Below are positions 54,334 to 62,193 of a stretch of DNA of 64,000 nucleotides, piece by piece. The stretch's first letter is position 1. Each line of letters starts with the position of its first letter. The DNA comes from an uncultured Oscillospiraceae bacterium. GTDB taxonomy: Bacteria > Bacillota > Clostridia > Oscillospirales > Oscillospiraceae. The position numbers and the translations under genes are program-made. The stretch is taken from the NCBI GenBank assembly GCA_910589155.1, contig CAJURY010000003.1, forward strand, positions 82,129-146,128. Direction: 5' to 3'. The notes under the pieces were generated by a model. The model worked only from the letters and a program-made list of their open reading frames with translations, did not search any database and was not told where the DNA came from.

Positions 54334-54358
54334 AAAAGCCACCGGCAAAGCCGGTGGC
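54332..54358 (-). terminator. Distal terminator of bioY (bidirectional hairpin)
   Basis: 9-bp GC-rich stem (54338-54346 with 54350-54358), T6 tail on the minus strand overlapping the stop region of the Spo0A-like gene. Confidence 0.75.
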
Positions 54359-54366
54359 TGCATATC

Positions 54367-54397
54367 AAAAAAAGTCCGGCCTTCTTACGAAGACCGG
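54367..54397 (-). terminator. Proximal terminator of bioY
   Basis: 9-bp stem with one G-T pair (54376-54384 with 54389-54397), tail ACTTTTTTT on the minus strand. Two terminators stand in tandem behind bioY. Confidence 0.8.
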
Positions 54398-54413
54398 TGG
54401 TTTACAAGTCTTT

Positions 54414-54974
54414 TTATGGCACGAAGCGCTTCAGGCTTTTGGTCACACCCAGCGCCAGCGCAATCTTCACGGCGTCCGGGATGAGATACGGCACAACGCA
54501 CCAGCCCAGCACCGTCCCCAAAGCAACCGCGCCTTTGGTCTGGATGTATACCGCCATATACCAGGCGGTACCCACCCCATAGCATAGTACGCAGCCCAGC
54601 ACCATTGCCAAAAGCTGCACCCAGAATTTTTCCCCCAACCACGCCGTCAGCAGCCAGTAGGCCAAGGCGGAGAGCACAAACCCCATTATATAACCGCCGG
54701 TGGTTCCCAGCAGTACGCCAACGCCGCCTCGGAAATTGGAAAACACCGGCAGCCCCACCGCACCCAAAACCAGATATACCGCCAGAGCAATGGTTCCTCG
54801 CTTGCCGCCCAGCAATCCGAAAGCCGCAAAAATGGCAAAGGTCTGCATCGTAAAGGATACGTCCCAAGGAGTTGGAATCGAAATCCAGGCGCAGACCGCC
54901 ATCAGCGCCGCAAACAGAGCGCACAGGGTCATATCCAGAACAGAAAAACGTTTCTTTGCTTTTGTGATTTCCAT
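54414..54974 (-). CDS. bioY: Biotin transporter S-component BioY
   Basis: 186-residue membrane protein with six helices that binds biotin as the S-component of an ECF transporter. Family motifs: ISIPTPWDVSFTMQTFAIF, LLGGKRGTIALAVYLVLGAVGLPVF and GGVGVLLGTTGGYIMGF. No ECF ATPase or T-component is adjacent, so it works with a shared module or alone. A BirA-type operator covers its promoter. Stop is followed by two terminators. Confidence 0.95.
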   Translation of the reverse strand: MEITKAKKRFSVLDMTLCALFAALMAVCAWISIPTPWDVSFTMQTFAIFAAFGLLGGKRGTIALAVYLVLGAVGLPVFSNFRGGVGVLLGTTGGYIMGFVLSALAYWLLTAWLGEKFWVQLLAMVLGCVLCYGVGTAWYMAVYIQTKGAVALGTVLGWCVVPYLIPDAVKIALALGVTKSLKRFVP

Positions 54975-55004
54975 AGAAAGTTACCTCCCATTTCTTCTGT
55001 TCAA

Positions 55005-55058
55005 ATTATGCCACAAAGCGCCCTGATTGTCAACCATTATTTTTATATAGGTTTACAA
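55005..55058 (-). promoter_or_regulatory. bioY promoter with overlapping BirA operator
   Basis: Promoter on the minus strand: TTGACA (55028-55033), 17-base spacer, CATAAT (55005-55010). BirA-type site: TTGTCAACC (55027-55035), 14-base spacer, GGTTTACAA (55050-55058), matching the TTGTNAACC-N14-16-GGTTNACAA form. The operator covers the -35 box, so biotin-bound BirA would block bioY; one half-site includes the stop codon of the M14 peptidase gene. Confidence 0.78.
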
Positions 55059-56267
55059 TATGGACTCCGGCAGCATACCAAGCACCAAAATACCCAAATT
55101 TTCGTGGTAAATCTGGTCAAACTGCGAAATTGGAAGGGGATTTTCCCCAAGACCGGCCTCAATGGTATACCCCGGCCGGCGGTACTCCTGAATAAACCAG
55201 TCCTTATAGCCCGCAAAGGAAGAAGCGTAGGGCACATCCTCCAGCGCATACCCGCTGATTTCAGCGAACCATTTCCCTAGCTGCTCCGCCCCCGGCACCT
55301 CATAATCCCGGAACTGCCAGTAAATCACCTGTCCCTGGGTGTGATAGGCCAACACCAACGCAGGATCAACCGCCTTGGTATAGTTTACCATAATCACAGA
55401 TTCCCTTTGATCCAGAGGCGCTTTGCCCACATAATCTCTAGGGGCGGGGCGGGTAAAGCCCATGGCATACTTGATTTTTTTAGCTTCCAGCCAGCCTGCC
55501 GGATAATTGAGGTTTAAATCCACCCCCAATAAGTTCGCTTTCCAGCCTTCCGGGAAGGGAATCTGCGGAAAATAAAGCGCCAGATTCCGCGCCGCCTCAT
55601 AGCCGTCGTCCCCTGGCTGCAAAGCGCCTGTCACCAAATCCACGCCGTCTGGATTGACCATAGGCACCAGATGTACTGTCGCCGCCTGGGCAAGCTGTGG
55701 ACCGGGAATCCCCAAAAGTGTATTGTTTGTGGCAATGGCCTGCGCCAGCTCCTCAGCAAACTTCAAAAGAACCGGGGTCGTGATCCATTCATTTGCGTGA
55801 TGAGAGGCATTATAGAGTACTTTTTTGGGTCCTTGCCCCAGCACCAGGGAACGAATGGGACGGCCATAAGCGCTGTATCCCAACACTTCTGTGCGGCAGA
55901 AGGGGTATCTTGCCGCCAGCCCTCGGATGCAGTAATCGCAAAGCTCCGCTGTCATGGGGATATTGGTGGGAACCAGCGGGAAATTCAGCGGGATAATCAA
56001 CGAACTGCCGATCATCAGGTGCGAAGCGTCTACCCCTGGATTGGCCGCCTCAATGGCTTCCACAGTGGTTTCATAGCGCTGCGCCAGTATATAAAATGTA
56101 TCGCCCTCCTGCACCACTACCCCCCGGTAGCCCAGAAGATAGGGTTCCAACGCCGTTATGGTGGCGGCGTCCATTTCTCCCGTCACCGGCAAGCCGGCAG
56201 ACTGCTGGAATGCCCGCAGATTATCCGCCCCCGCCCGTTTCAAAGCCAGCGCAAGCATCTCATTCAT
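55053..56267 (-). CDS. LysM-containing M14 zinc carboxypeptidase (gamma-D-glutamyl-diamino acid endopeptidase type)
   Basis: 404 residues. An N-terminal peptidoglycan-binding helical piece (NLRAFQQSAGLPVTGEMD), one LysM repeat (VVQEGDTFYILAQRYETTVEAI) and an M14 catalytic domain with zinc ligands in SHHANEW and the later LAYHTQGQ, and catalytic Glu in YTIEAGLGENP. This layout is that of sporulation endopeptidase I/GamD, which cuts gamma-D-Glu to diaminopimelate links. ATG 56267 has AAGGAG at 7 bases. No signal peptide. Confidence 0.9.
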   Translation of the reverse strand: MNEMLALALKRAGADNLRAFQQSAGLPVTGEMDAATITALEPYLLGYRGVVVQEGDTFYILAQRYETTVEAIEAANPGVDASHLMIGSSLIIPLNFPLVPTNIPMTAELCDYCIRGLAARYPFCRTEVLGYSAYGRPIRSLVLGQGPKKVLYNASHHANEWITTPVLLKFAEELAQAIATNNTLLGIPGPQLAQAATVHLVPMVNPDGVDLVTGALQPGDDGYEAARNLALYFPQIPFPEGWKANLLGVDLNLNYPAGWLEAKKIKYAMGFTRPAPRDYVGKAPLDQRESVIMVNYTKAVDPALVLAYHTQGQVIYWQFRDYEVPGAEQLGKWFAEISGYALEDVPYASSFAGYKDWFIQEYRRPGYTIEAGLGENPLPISQFDQIYHENLGILVLGMLPESIL

Positions 56268-56738
56268 AATCATGCTCCTTTCTGATTCCCGCGCCAAATT
56301 TACGCAGGATGCCATGTTCAATGTTAGAATAGAGGAAAAAGAGTCAGTTGTCAATTGCCTTCTAATCAGTTTATGCAGCGCAGGCATATGTTGACAACTA
56401 CAGCCGTACGGAGATTGACAAAATTTCACTGATATTTGATGAAGAAACTGCCGGGAGAGGCAAAGGGCGCCGGCTTTGCCAGTTCCTGCGTCTGTGTATC
56501 AAGCTGTGTCGAAAAATTGACAAAACCCCATAGCCGCCCCTGCCCGCCGGTCGCCGGCAGAGCGGCCGGTTTGCCTATTTAAAAGTTCAAAAGTTTTAAC
56601 TATTTACGAATAATTCACGAATTATAGTGCAATAAAATCATATTATTAAGATATTTTTAAGGAAAACTTACGATTTATTGACTTAAAAAGTAAAAATTAG
56701 TTATTGCAATTTTTCCCGGTAGCTGCTATAATCATGCC
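56268..56738. promoter_or_regulatory. Divergent control region with promoter and several TTGACAA-type boxes
   Basis: About 470 gene-free bases. M14 promoter on the minus strand: TTGACA (56349-56354), 17-base spacer, TATTCT (56326-56331). Further TTGACAA or TGTCGAA boxes at 56391-56397, 56415-56422, 56507-56513 and 56517-56525 resemble Spo0A boxes (TTTGTCRAA). Also a short GC-rich palindromic stretch near 56545-56570. Confidence 0.45.
56704..56732 (+). promoter_or_regulatory. Promoter giving a probably leaderless mRNA
   Basis: TTGCAA (56704-56709), 17-base spacer, TATAAT (56727-56732). The ATG of the E2-like gene is at 56739, where transcription is expected to start, and no ribosome site precedes it. 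Confidence 0.7.
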
Positions 56739-58163
56739 ATGAAAAACCGTACAACCTTCTTTGTCAGCCGGAAAAACTGGCTGACCTGGATAATGGCGTT
56801 GCTCTTTGCAGCCTCCGCAGCGGCCCGCATTACTCTCGCCTGTGTGAAAGGAACAGGCGGCAGCGGATTTGTTTGGGGTCAGGTGATCCTGCCCGCGGCG
56901 GCCTGCTTGCTCTACGTCCTTATCAGTCTCCTCAGCGGACAGGAGCGGTTCTACCGTACCGCCATTCCTGTTTTCATGCTGGCTCTTTACTTTTGCATTT
57001 ATACCCGCACCGCGCTGCCGGAAATGGGAACCAGCTTCTGGATTTTGTACTGCTTTATGTACTTTACGCTGGCTGTTTTTTACGCGGCGGTGGCCTGCGG
57101 CAAAATCAAGCAGTACTATTTGCTGTTTTTCGTATACATGATTCCCCTGGCCTTCCGGTTGGTATCCTACCGGGAGCATATGGCTTTCGGCTATGTGGTG
57201 AACGCTTTATGGAACCATATTCCAGATACGTTGCTTCTGGCAGGTCTTATTTTCTCTATATTTGCCATGCAGGTGCATGCGGACGGCAAACATCATCCCA
57301 CCTGGGGCGACCGTAGCGATGGTCGCTTGATTCGCACCTTGCCGCCGATGTCTCAGGTTTCTCCGTACATCATGGTAAACCGAAACGACGCGGACAATAC
57401 TTACGAAGAATCCATTGAAATTACCAATTTGGAGCGTTATATCCGCGCCAAGCGTCGGGAAGGGTTGGAAAATTTCGGCCTGAACCATGTGTTTATTGCG
57501 GCATATTTGCGGGGGCTTTGCCAGTTCCCCGCTTTGAACCGGTTCATTTCCGGGCAGAAGGTCTATTCCAGAGACGATGAAGTGCTTTACGTCATGACGG
57601 TGAAAAAGGAAATGTCCGTGGATTCGCCGGATTCCAGTATTAAGCTGCATCTGAACCGCGGGGATACCACAAAAGACGTGTACGAGAAATTCAACAAGGC
57701 TGTGGCTGAAATCCGCAACGCGGATTTGAACGACGATCTGGACTCCACCGCCAAGGCGCTGACGCTGATTCCCGGCGTTATCCTGAAATTTGTGGTGTGG
57801 CTGCTAAAGCTGTTGGATTACTTTGGACTGCTGCCCAAGTTTTTGCTGGAGGTCAGCCCCTTCCACGGCTCTGTGATTTTCACTTCTATGGGTTCTTTGG
57901 GCATCCGTCCCGTTTATCACCACTTGTACAATTTTGGCAACCTGCCCATCTTCTGTTCCTTTGGTTCCAAACGCCGCACCAACGAGGTACTGGCCGACGG
58001 CACGGTGGTACAGCGTAAATATGTGGATATGCGCTTTACCCTGGACGAGCGCATTGCAGACGGATTTTACTACGCCGCATTTTTCAAGCATTACAAGCGG
58101 ATTCTGGCTCACCCGGAGTTACTAGATGAAAAGCCGGAAGAAATTCTCCCGGATTTGGATTAA
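56739..58163 (+). CDS. Membrane protein with C-terminal E2-like acyltransferase fold lacking the catalytic His
   Basis: 474 residues. Five N-terminal transmembrane helices (about 14-35, 45-65, 75-95, 100-122, 127-145, possibly a sixth to 180), then a soluble domain (about 215-460) resembling the 2-oxoacid dehydrogenase E2/CAT fold, recognisable from FPALNRFISGQKVYSRDDEV and LDERIADGFYYAAFF. The catalytic HxxxDG motif is E437-x3-D441-G, so His is replaced by Glu. No lipoyl domain and no E1/E3 genes nearby. Catalytically dead or repurposed; function unknown. Starts without a ribosome site. Confidence 0.75.
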   Translation: MKNRTTFFVSRKNWLTWIMALLFAASAAARITLACVKGTGGSGFVWGQVILPAAACLLYVLISLLSGQERFYRTAIPVFMLALYFCIYTRTALPEMGTSFWILYCFMYFTLAVFYAAVACGKIKQYYLLFFVYMIPLAFRLVSYREHMAFGYVVNALWNHIPDTLLLAGLIFSIFAMQVHADGKHHPTWGDRSDGRLIRTLPPMSQVSPYIMVNRNDADNTYEESIEITNLERYIRAKRREGLENFGLNHVFIAAYLRGLCQFPALNRFISGQKVYSRDDEVLYVMTVKKEMSVDSPDSSIKLHLNRGDTTKDVYEKFNKAVAEIRNADLNDDLDSTAKALTLIPGVILKFVVWLLKLLDYFGLLPKFLLEVSPFHGSVIFTSMGSLGIRPVYHHLYNFGNLPIFCSFGSKRRTNEVLADGTVVQRKYVDMRFTLDERIADGFYYAAFFKHYKRILAHPELLDEKPEEILPDLD

Positions 58164-58183
58164 AAAGCTGCGCTATTTTGTCA

Positions 58184-58224
58184 AAAGCCCCTGTGTTTTC
58201 GCAAAGCGAAAATACGGGGGCTTT
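58184..58224 (+). terminator. Hairpin terminator after the E2-like gene
   Basis: 19-base stem strands (58184-58202 with 58206-58224) with two imperfect pairs and an AAA loop. The following stretch to 58399 contains a GGATTGCC/GGCAATCC hairpin (58268-58289) and a piece of the dispersed repeat (58360-58372). Confidence 0.65.
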
Positions 58225-58399
58225 GAACCGCCAAGGCGTCTGTAACTGCCCGGCGGAGCGTGGCTTACGCAAAAGAGGGATTGCCGGTGGCAATCCCTCG
58301 CTTTAAACTAACCCCGCCCTACAGCGCACCGTGAAACGCTTAGCGAAATTGATAGGAATGGACGCCCCTACGGTAGCTTTTTCGCGCAACACTGCCCGT

Positions 58400-59686
58400 T
58401 TATGACGATCCGGCGAGAGTAAACTCTGTAAGCGTCAACTCCAGCACATAATTTGTGCCTTGATGGTAGAAGGTCGCAATCACCGAATCGCCTACGCTGT
58501 AGCCGCTCAGAAGCTTCGTCAAGGTCTGCTGGCTGGTAACAGCCACATCGTCCAGCGCCAGAAGCATATCCCCCGGTCGAACGCCCCGCTCCCACAGCTC
58601 GCTGGATTGCTCCACAGCGCTGATATAAAGCCCCTCCGGCAGACGGTAATACGCCCGGGTAATCGCGGGCATTTCCTCCATCTCCAGCGGAAGCACAGGT
58701 CGCCCGGGCACATAGCCCAGATTGATTATCGACTCCACAATCTCCTTGCCAAAACTTGTGGGTACGGCGTAGCCCAGGGAAACCCCTTCCGCAGTACTGC
58801 CCAGCCGCATGGAAAGAATGCCCACCACCTGCCCGTCGCCGTTCACAAGGGGGCCGCCGGAATTGCCGTCGCTGAGAATGGCATTGGTCTGCAAAAGCTT
58901 CACCGGCTTTCCCCCAATTTGCATCCCCTGGCTGATGGCGCAGACAATCCCCTGGGTCAAGGTAGCGGCGGAAGTATCTCCCAAGGGATTGCCGATGGTC
59001 AGCACCCCGTCGCCAACTTGCAGCATATCGGCATTGCCAAACTCCGCCGGGGTAAGCCCCTGCGCCTCCACCTTCAAAACCGCCAGATCACTGACCGCGT
59101 CCTCTCCAACAATCAGCGCGTCGGCGCTTGCCCCGCTGGAAAAGGTCACGGAAACAGCATCCGCGCCGCTGATAATATGGGCGCTTGTAATGAGGTATCC
59201 ATCCTCCGTCAGCACAATGCCTGTACCAAATCCGCTGGCGCCGTCATTTTCCACGGTAACGGAAACCACGCTGGGATTGACCTTGTCGTAAATTTCCTGT
59301 AAGGAAAGTCCGCCGGTCTGCATGACGTTTTCTCCGCTCCGCTTGGTATCTGCAATGGTTATTTGCACCTGATCGTCATTTTTTCTTCCTTCCGATGGCT
59401 CCTGCTTTGACTCCGTGGCCGGGACATAGGGGGACGCTGTTTTGTTCCCTCCCAACTGCAAAATACCATGATTCACCGAATCCTCCCGCTGCTCCCCCAG
59501 GGAAAGCATAGCAGCGGCGGCGCTTACGCCGCCTATGAAGATACACGCCAGAATAAGAAAAATCAAAAAGCCCAGACGCTCTCTTGGCGGCGTGGTGTTG
59601 CCGGTTTTGTAAAAGGCCTCCTGCGCGGAAACAACCGGCTCAACAGGCGATATTTCAGGCTCCAAAATATTCTTTTTTTCACGCAT
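58400..59686 (-). CDS. HtrA/DegP-type membrane-anchored serine protease with PDZ domain
   Basis: 428 residues: cytoplasmic N-terminus, one helix (about 39-62), low-complexity linker, trypsin-like domain with His in YLITSAHIIS, Asp in AVSDLAVLKV and Ser in SDGNSGGPLV, and a C-terminal PDZ domain (GVRPGDMLLALDDVAV). Degrades or refolds damaged envelope proteins. Downstream of a two-component pair on the same strand with a 110 bp gap, so it is a likely target of that system, as with CssRS-HtrA in Bacillus. Confidence 0.92.
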   Translation of the reverse strand: MREKKNILEPEISPVEPVVSAQEAFYKTGNTTPPRERLGFLIFLILACIFIGGVSAAAAMLSLGEQREDSVNHGILQLGGNKTASPYVPATESKQEPSEGRKNDDQVQITIADTKRSGENVMQTGGLSLQEIYDKVNPSVVSVTVENDGASGFGTGIVLTEDGYLITSAHIISGADAVSVTFSSGASADALIVGEDAVSDLAVLKVEAQGLTPAEFGNADMLQVGDGVLTIGNPLGDTSAATLTQGIVCAISQGMQIGGKPVKLLQTNAILSDGNSGGPLVNGDGQVVGILSMRLGSTAEGVSLGYAVPTSFGKEIVESIINLGYVPGRPVLPLEMEEMPAITRAYYRLPEGLYISAVEQSSELWERGVRPGDMLLALDDVAVTSQQTLTKLLSGYSVGDSVIATFYHQGTNYVLELTLTEFTLAGSS

Positions 59687-59796
59687 AAAACTCGCCTCGC
59701 TTTCAAAAAATCTGTTTGGTGATCCCAGAAAAACCCTTACTCCGTAACCAGCAAGCAGAGCGGCTCTCCTTTGGCGTCACCCCGCGCCGCAGTCCG

Positions 59797-61233
59797 TCAA
59801 TTCACTCTGGGCAGGGTAAAGGTAAACTCGGTCTTTCCCTCCCGGCTGCTGACGGAAATATCCTCGCCGTGGCTGCACACAATGGTCTTTACAATATACA
59901 GTCCCAGTCCCCAGCCGTCCCGGTTCAGGCTCCGGCTTTTATCGATTTTGTGGAACCGGTCAAATACCAGAGGCAGCTCCTCCGGCGGGATAGTGGCGCC
60001 GGTATTGGATACGGAAACAAAAACCTTCCCCCCGCCCTCTCGGATCCGCAGCCCCAGCTCGCCCCCGTCGGCGCAGAACTTTACTGCGTTGTCAATGAGA
60101 TTATAGATCACTTGCGTAATAGCGTCTGGATCCGCCCAAGTAAACACCTCATGCTCCGGGAACTTCACATCTACCTGCAAATGCTTATCGTTGATTTTCT
60201 GCTCAAAGTTAATCAGCCCCATACCCATACTTTCGCATACGTCGAAGCGGGACTTCTTCTCAGCGGGAATTCCGCCGTCTTGCAAGCGGGAAATATCCAG
60301 CATACTGCGAACCAACCGGCTGAGACGTTTCGTCTCGTCGGAAACAAGCCGCATATAGTGCCGCTGCCTTTCCAGCGGGATGGTGCCATCCAGAATGCCG
60401 TCCACATAGCCGCCGATGGTGGTCATCGGCGTTTTCAGCTCATGGCTGACGTTGGCCACAAACTCCTGCCGCTGGTATTCGCTTTTTTCCAGAGAGGTCG
60501 CCATATTGTTAAAGGCGATGGCTACCTCGTCAATTTCCTGGGTGTTGTTGCCGCCGGTATCCACCCGGGCTTTCAAATTCCCATGGCCGAACTGCCGCGC
60601 CGCCGCCGCCATATCTCTTAGGGGACGCACCAGATTCCGGGTAAAGAAGGAAACGGTAATCAGCAGCAGCAACAGCACAATAAGCGCCACAAAAACATAA
60701 ATGCTCATGGTCTCAGAGATTACCGAGAGGGTTTCCGCCACTGGCGCGGAAACCACCACAATGCCCAGATTCTGCTCCGTGTCCGCGTCCCGAATGGGTA
60801 CGGAAACCACATAACGCTCCGCCTGATCCAACCCGGAAATCACGCCGGTATCCACAAAATAGCCCTTGGCAAACACCTTTTCCAGATATGTTTTATCAAT
60901 GGCCATGCCAAGATGCTCGCAGCTCATGCTCTCGCAAGAGCACATGAGAATCTCTCCCGTAGCGCTGCAAATGAAAGCGTCCGCTTTTGTGACCTCCGCG
61001 GAAAAGGACAGCTCCGCCCGCAGACTCCAGGCGTCCTTGCCGGAAATCATACCGCCGGTTTGGTAGCCCTCCGCCAATTTCGCCACTGCCTGCGCCGTGG
61101 TACGCAGGGAGCTTTCTTTTTCATCGAACAAATAATTTCGAATCAGCACGCCGAAGGAAGTTCCCAGCAGCACCATGCCGAACAGGATCACCGCCGCCAT
61201 GGTAAAAAACAGCCTGCCGAAGGTGGTTTTCAT
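59797..61233 (-). CDS. Sensor histidine kinase (OmpR-system partner)
   Basis: 478 residues: two helices (about 8-30 and 178-198) flank an extracytoplasmic domain containing a short CSCESMSCEH Cys cluster (about 97-106), then HAMP (VRPLRDMAAAARQFGHGN), the phospho-His in VANVSHELKTPMTT and the ATPase with NLIDNAVKF and GWGLGLYIVK. Three Cys in ten residues may sense redox or metal. Overlaps closely with the response regulator gene (3 bp apart). Confidence 0.92.
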   Translation of the reverse strand: MKTTFGRLFFTMAAVILFGMVLLGTSFGVLIRNYLFDEKESSLRTTAQAVAKLAEGYQTGGMISGKDAWSLRAELSFSAEVTKADAFICSATGEILMCSCESMSCEHLGMAIDKTYLEKVFAKGYFVDTGVISGLDQAERYVVSVPIRDADTEQNLGIVVVSAPVAETLSVISETMSIYVFVALIVLLLLLITVSFFTRNLVRPLRDMAAAARQFGHGNLKARVDTGGNNTQEIDEVAIAFNNMATSLEKSEYQRQEFVANVSHELKTPMTTIGGYVDGILDGTIPLERQRHYMRLVSDETKRLSRLVRSMLDISRLQDGGIPAEKKSRFDVCESMGMGLINFEQKINDKHLQVDVKFPEHEVFTWADPDAITQVIYNLIDNAVKFCADGGELGLRIREGGGKVFVSVSNTGATIPPEELPLVFDRFHKIDKSRSLNRDGWGLGLYIVKTIVCSHGEDISVSSREGKTEFTFTLPRVN

Positions 61234-61236
61234 GGA

Positions 61237-61920
61237 CTATACCACCTCAAATTTGTAGCCCACGCCCCAAACGGTTTTTAGCGTCCACTGGTCGGAGACT
61301 CCTTCCAGCTTTTCCCGCAGGCGTTTGATATGCACGTCCACCGTTCTGGAATCGCCGAAATAATCGAAACCCCAGACCTCGTCCAATAGCTGATTGCGGG
61401 TATACACCCGGTTGGGGGAGGAAGCCAGATGGAACAGCAATTCCATTTCCTTGGGGGGCGTATCCACCTTTTTCCCATCCACTGTGAGTTCAAAAGCGTC
61501 CATGTCAATCATCAGCTTGTCAAAAATCAGGCGGTTTGGCTTTTTCTCGGTGCTTCTGCCGCTACGCCGGAGCACCGCTTCCATACGCGCCAGCACTTCC
61601 TTCATTTCAAAGGGCTTTGTAATATAATCGTCCGCGCCGTTTTTGAGACCCGTGACTTTATCCGCCGTTTCGCCCTTGGCTGTAAGCATAATAATGGGCG
61701 TCTGGCTCTCCGCGCGGATGGCGCGGCACACGCCCCAACCGTCCAGCACCGGCAGCATGAGATCCAGCAATATAAGATCCGGGGAAATAGCTCGGAACTT
61801 GCTCACGCCCTGGCCGCCATCCGACGCGATGGTGACGGCGTAGCCCTCCCGCTCCAGATAAAGCTGCAACAATTCCGCGATATTCTTATCGTCTTCTACA
61901 ACCAAAACAGAAACCGCCAT
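61237..61920 (-). CDS. OmpR-family response regulator
   Basis: 227 residues. Receiver with acidic pair E9/D10-D11, phospho-Asp53 in LILLDLMLPV and Lys in DYITKPFEM; winged-helix domain with PPKEMELLFHLASSPNRVYTR and DSRTVDVHIKRLREKL. ATG 61920 has AAGGA nearby; a 50-residue upstream extension is not supported. Direct TTCAC repeats with 11-base phasing lie at its promoter. Confidence 0.94.
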   Translation of the reverse strand: MAVSVLVVEDDKNIAELLQLYLEREGYAVTIASDGGQGVSKFRAISPDLILLDLMLPVLDGWGVCRAIRAESQTPIIMLTAKGETADKVTGLKNGADDYITKPFEMKEVLARMEAVLRRSGRSTEKKPNRLIFDKLMIDMDAFELTVDGKKVDTPPKEMELLFHLASSPNRVYTRNQLLDEVWGFDYFGDSRTVDVHIKRLREKLEGVSDQWTLKTVWGVGYKFEVV

Positions 61921-61975
61921 ACGATCCTTCCTCTCCAAAAACATCTCCGGCTTTTCAGCCTTTCTTCTTTGTATT

Positions 61976-62039
61976 ATTATACCGAAAGCCCCGGCGTTTG
62001 CGTGAATATTTTGTGAATTGCTCAGAAATTTATCGTGAA
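61976..62039 (-). promoter_or_regulatory. Autoregulatory promoter with OmpR-type direct repeats
   Basis: Minus strand: TTCACG (62034-62039), TTCACA (62012-62017) and TTCACG (62001-62006), phased 22 and 11 bases, ending over the -35 position of a promoter whose -10 is TATAAT (61976-61981). This is the geometry of an OmpR/PhoB activator box. Confidence 0.6.
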
Positions 62040-62193
62040 CTGCCTTTGGCGGGAAAGCGCGCCTCCCCATTGGAAAAAAATAACAGAACTGTAACTAAAA
62101 CTTTAGAACTCTTAAGGATAAAACCCCTAGGAAGGGACTAAGATATGTGATAAAATAAATGAATCATTACACCTGTAGGAAGGATGTGCCTGG

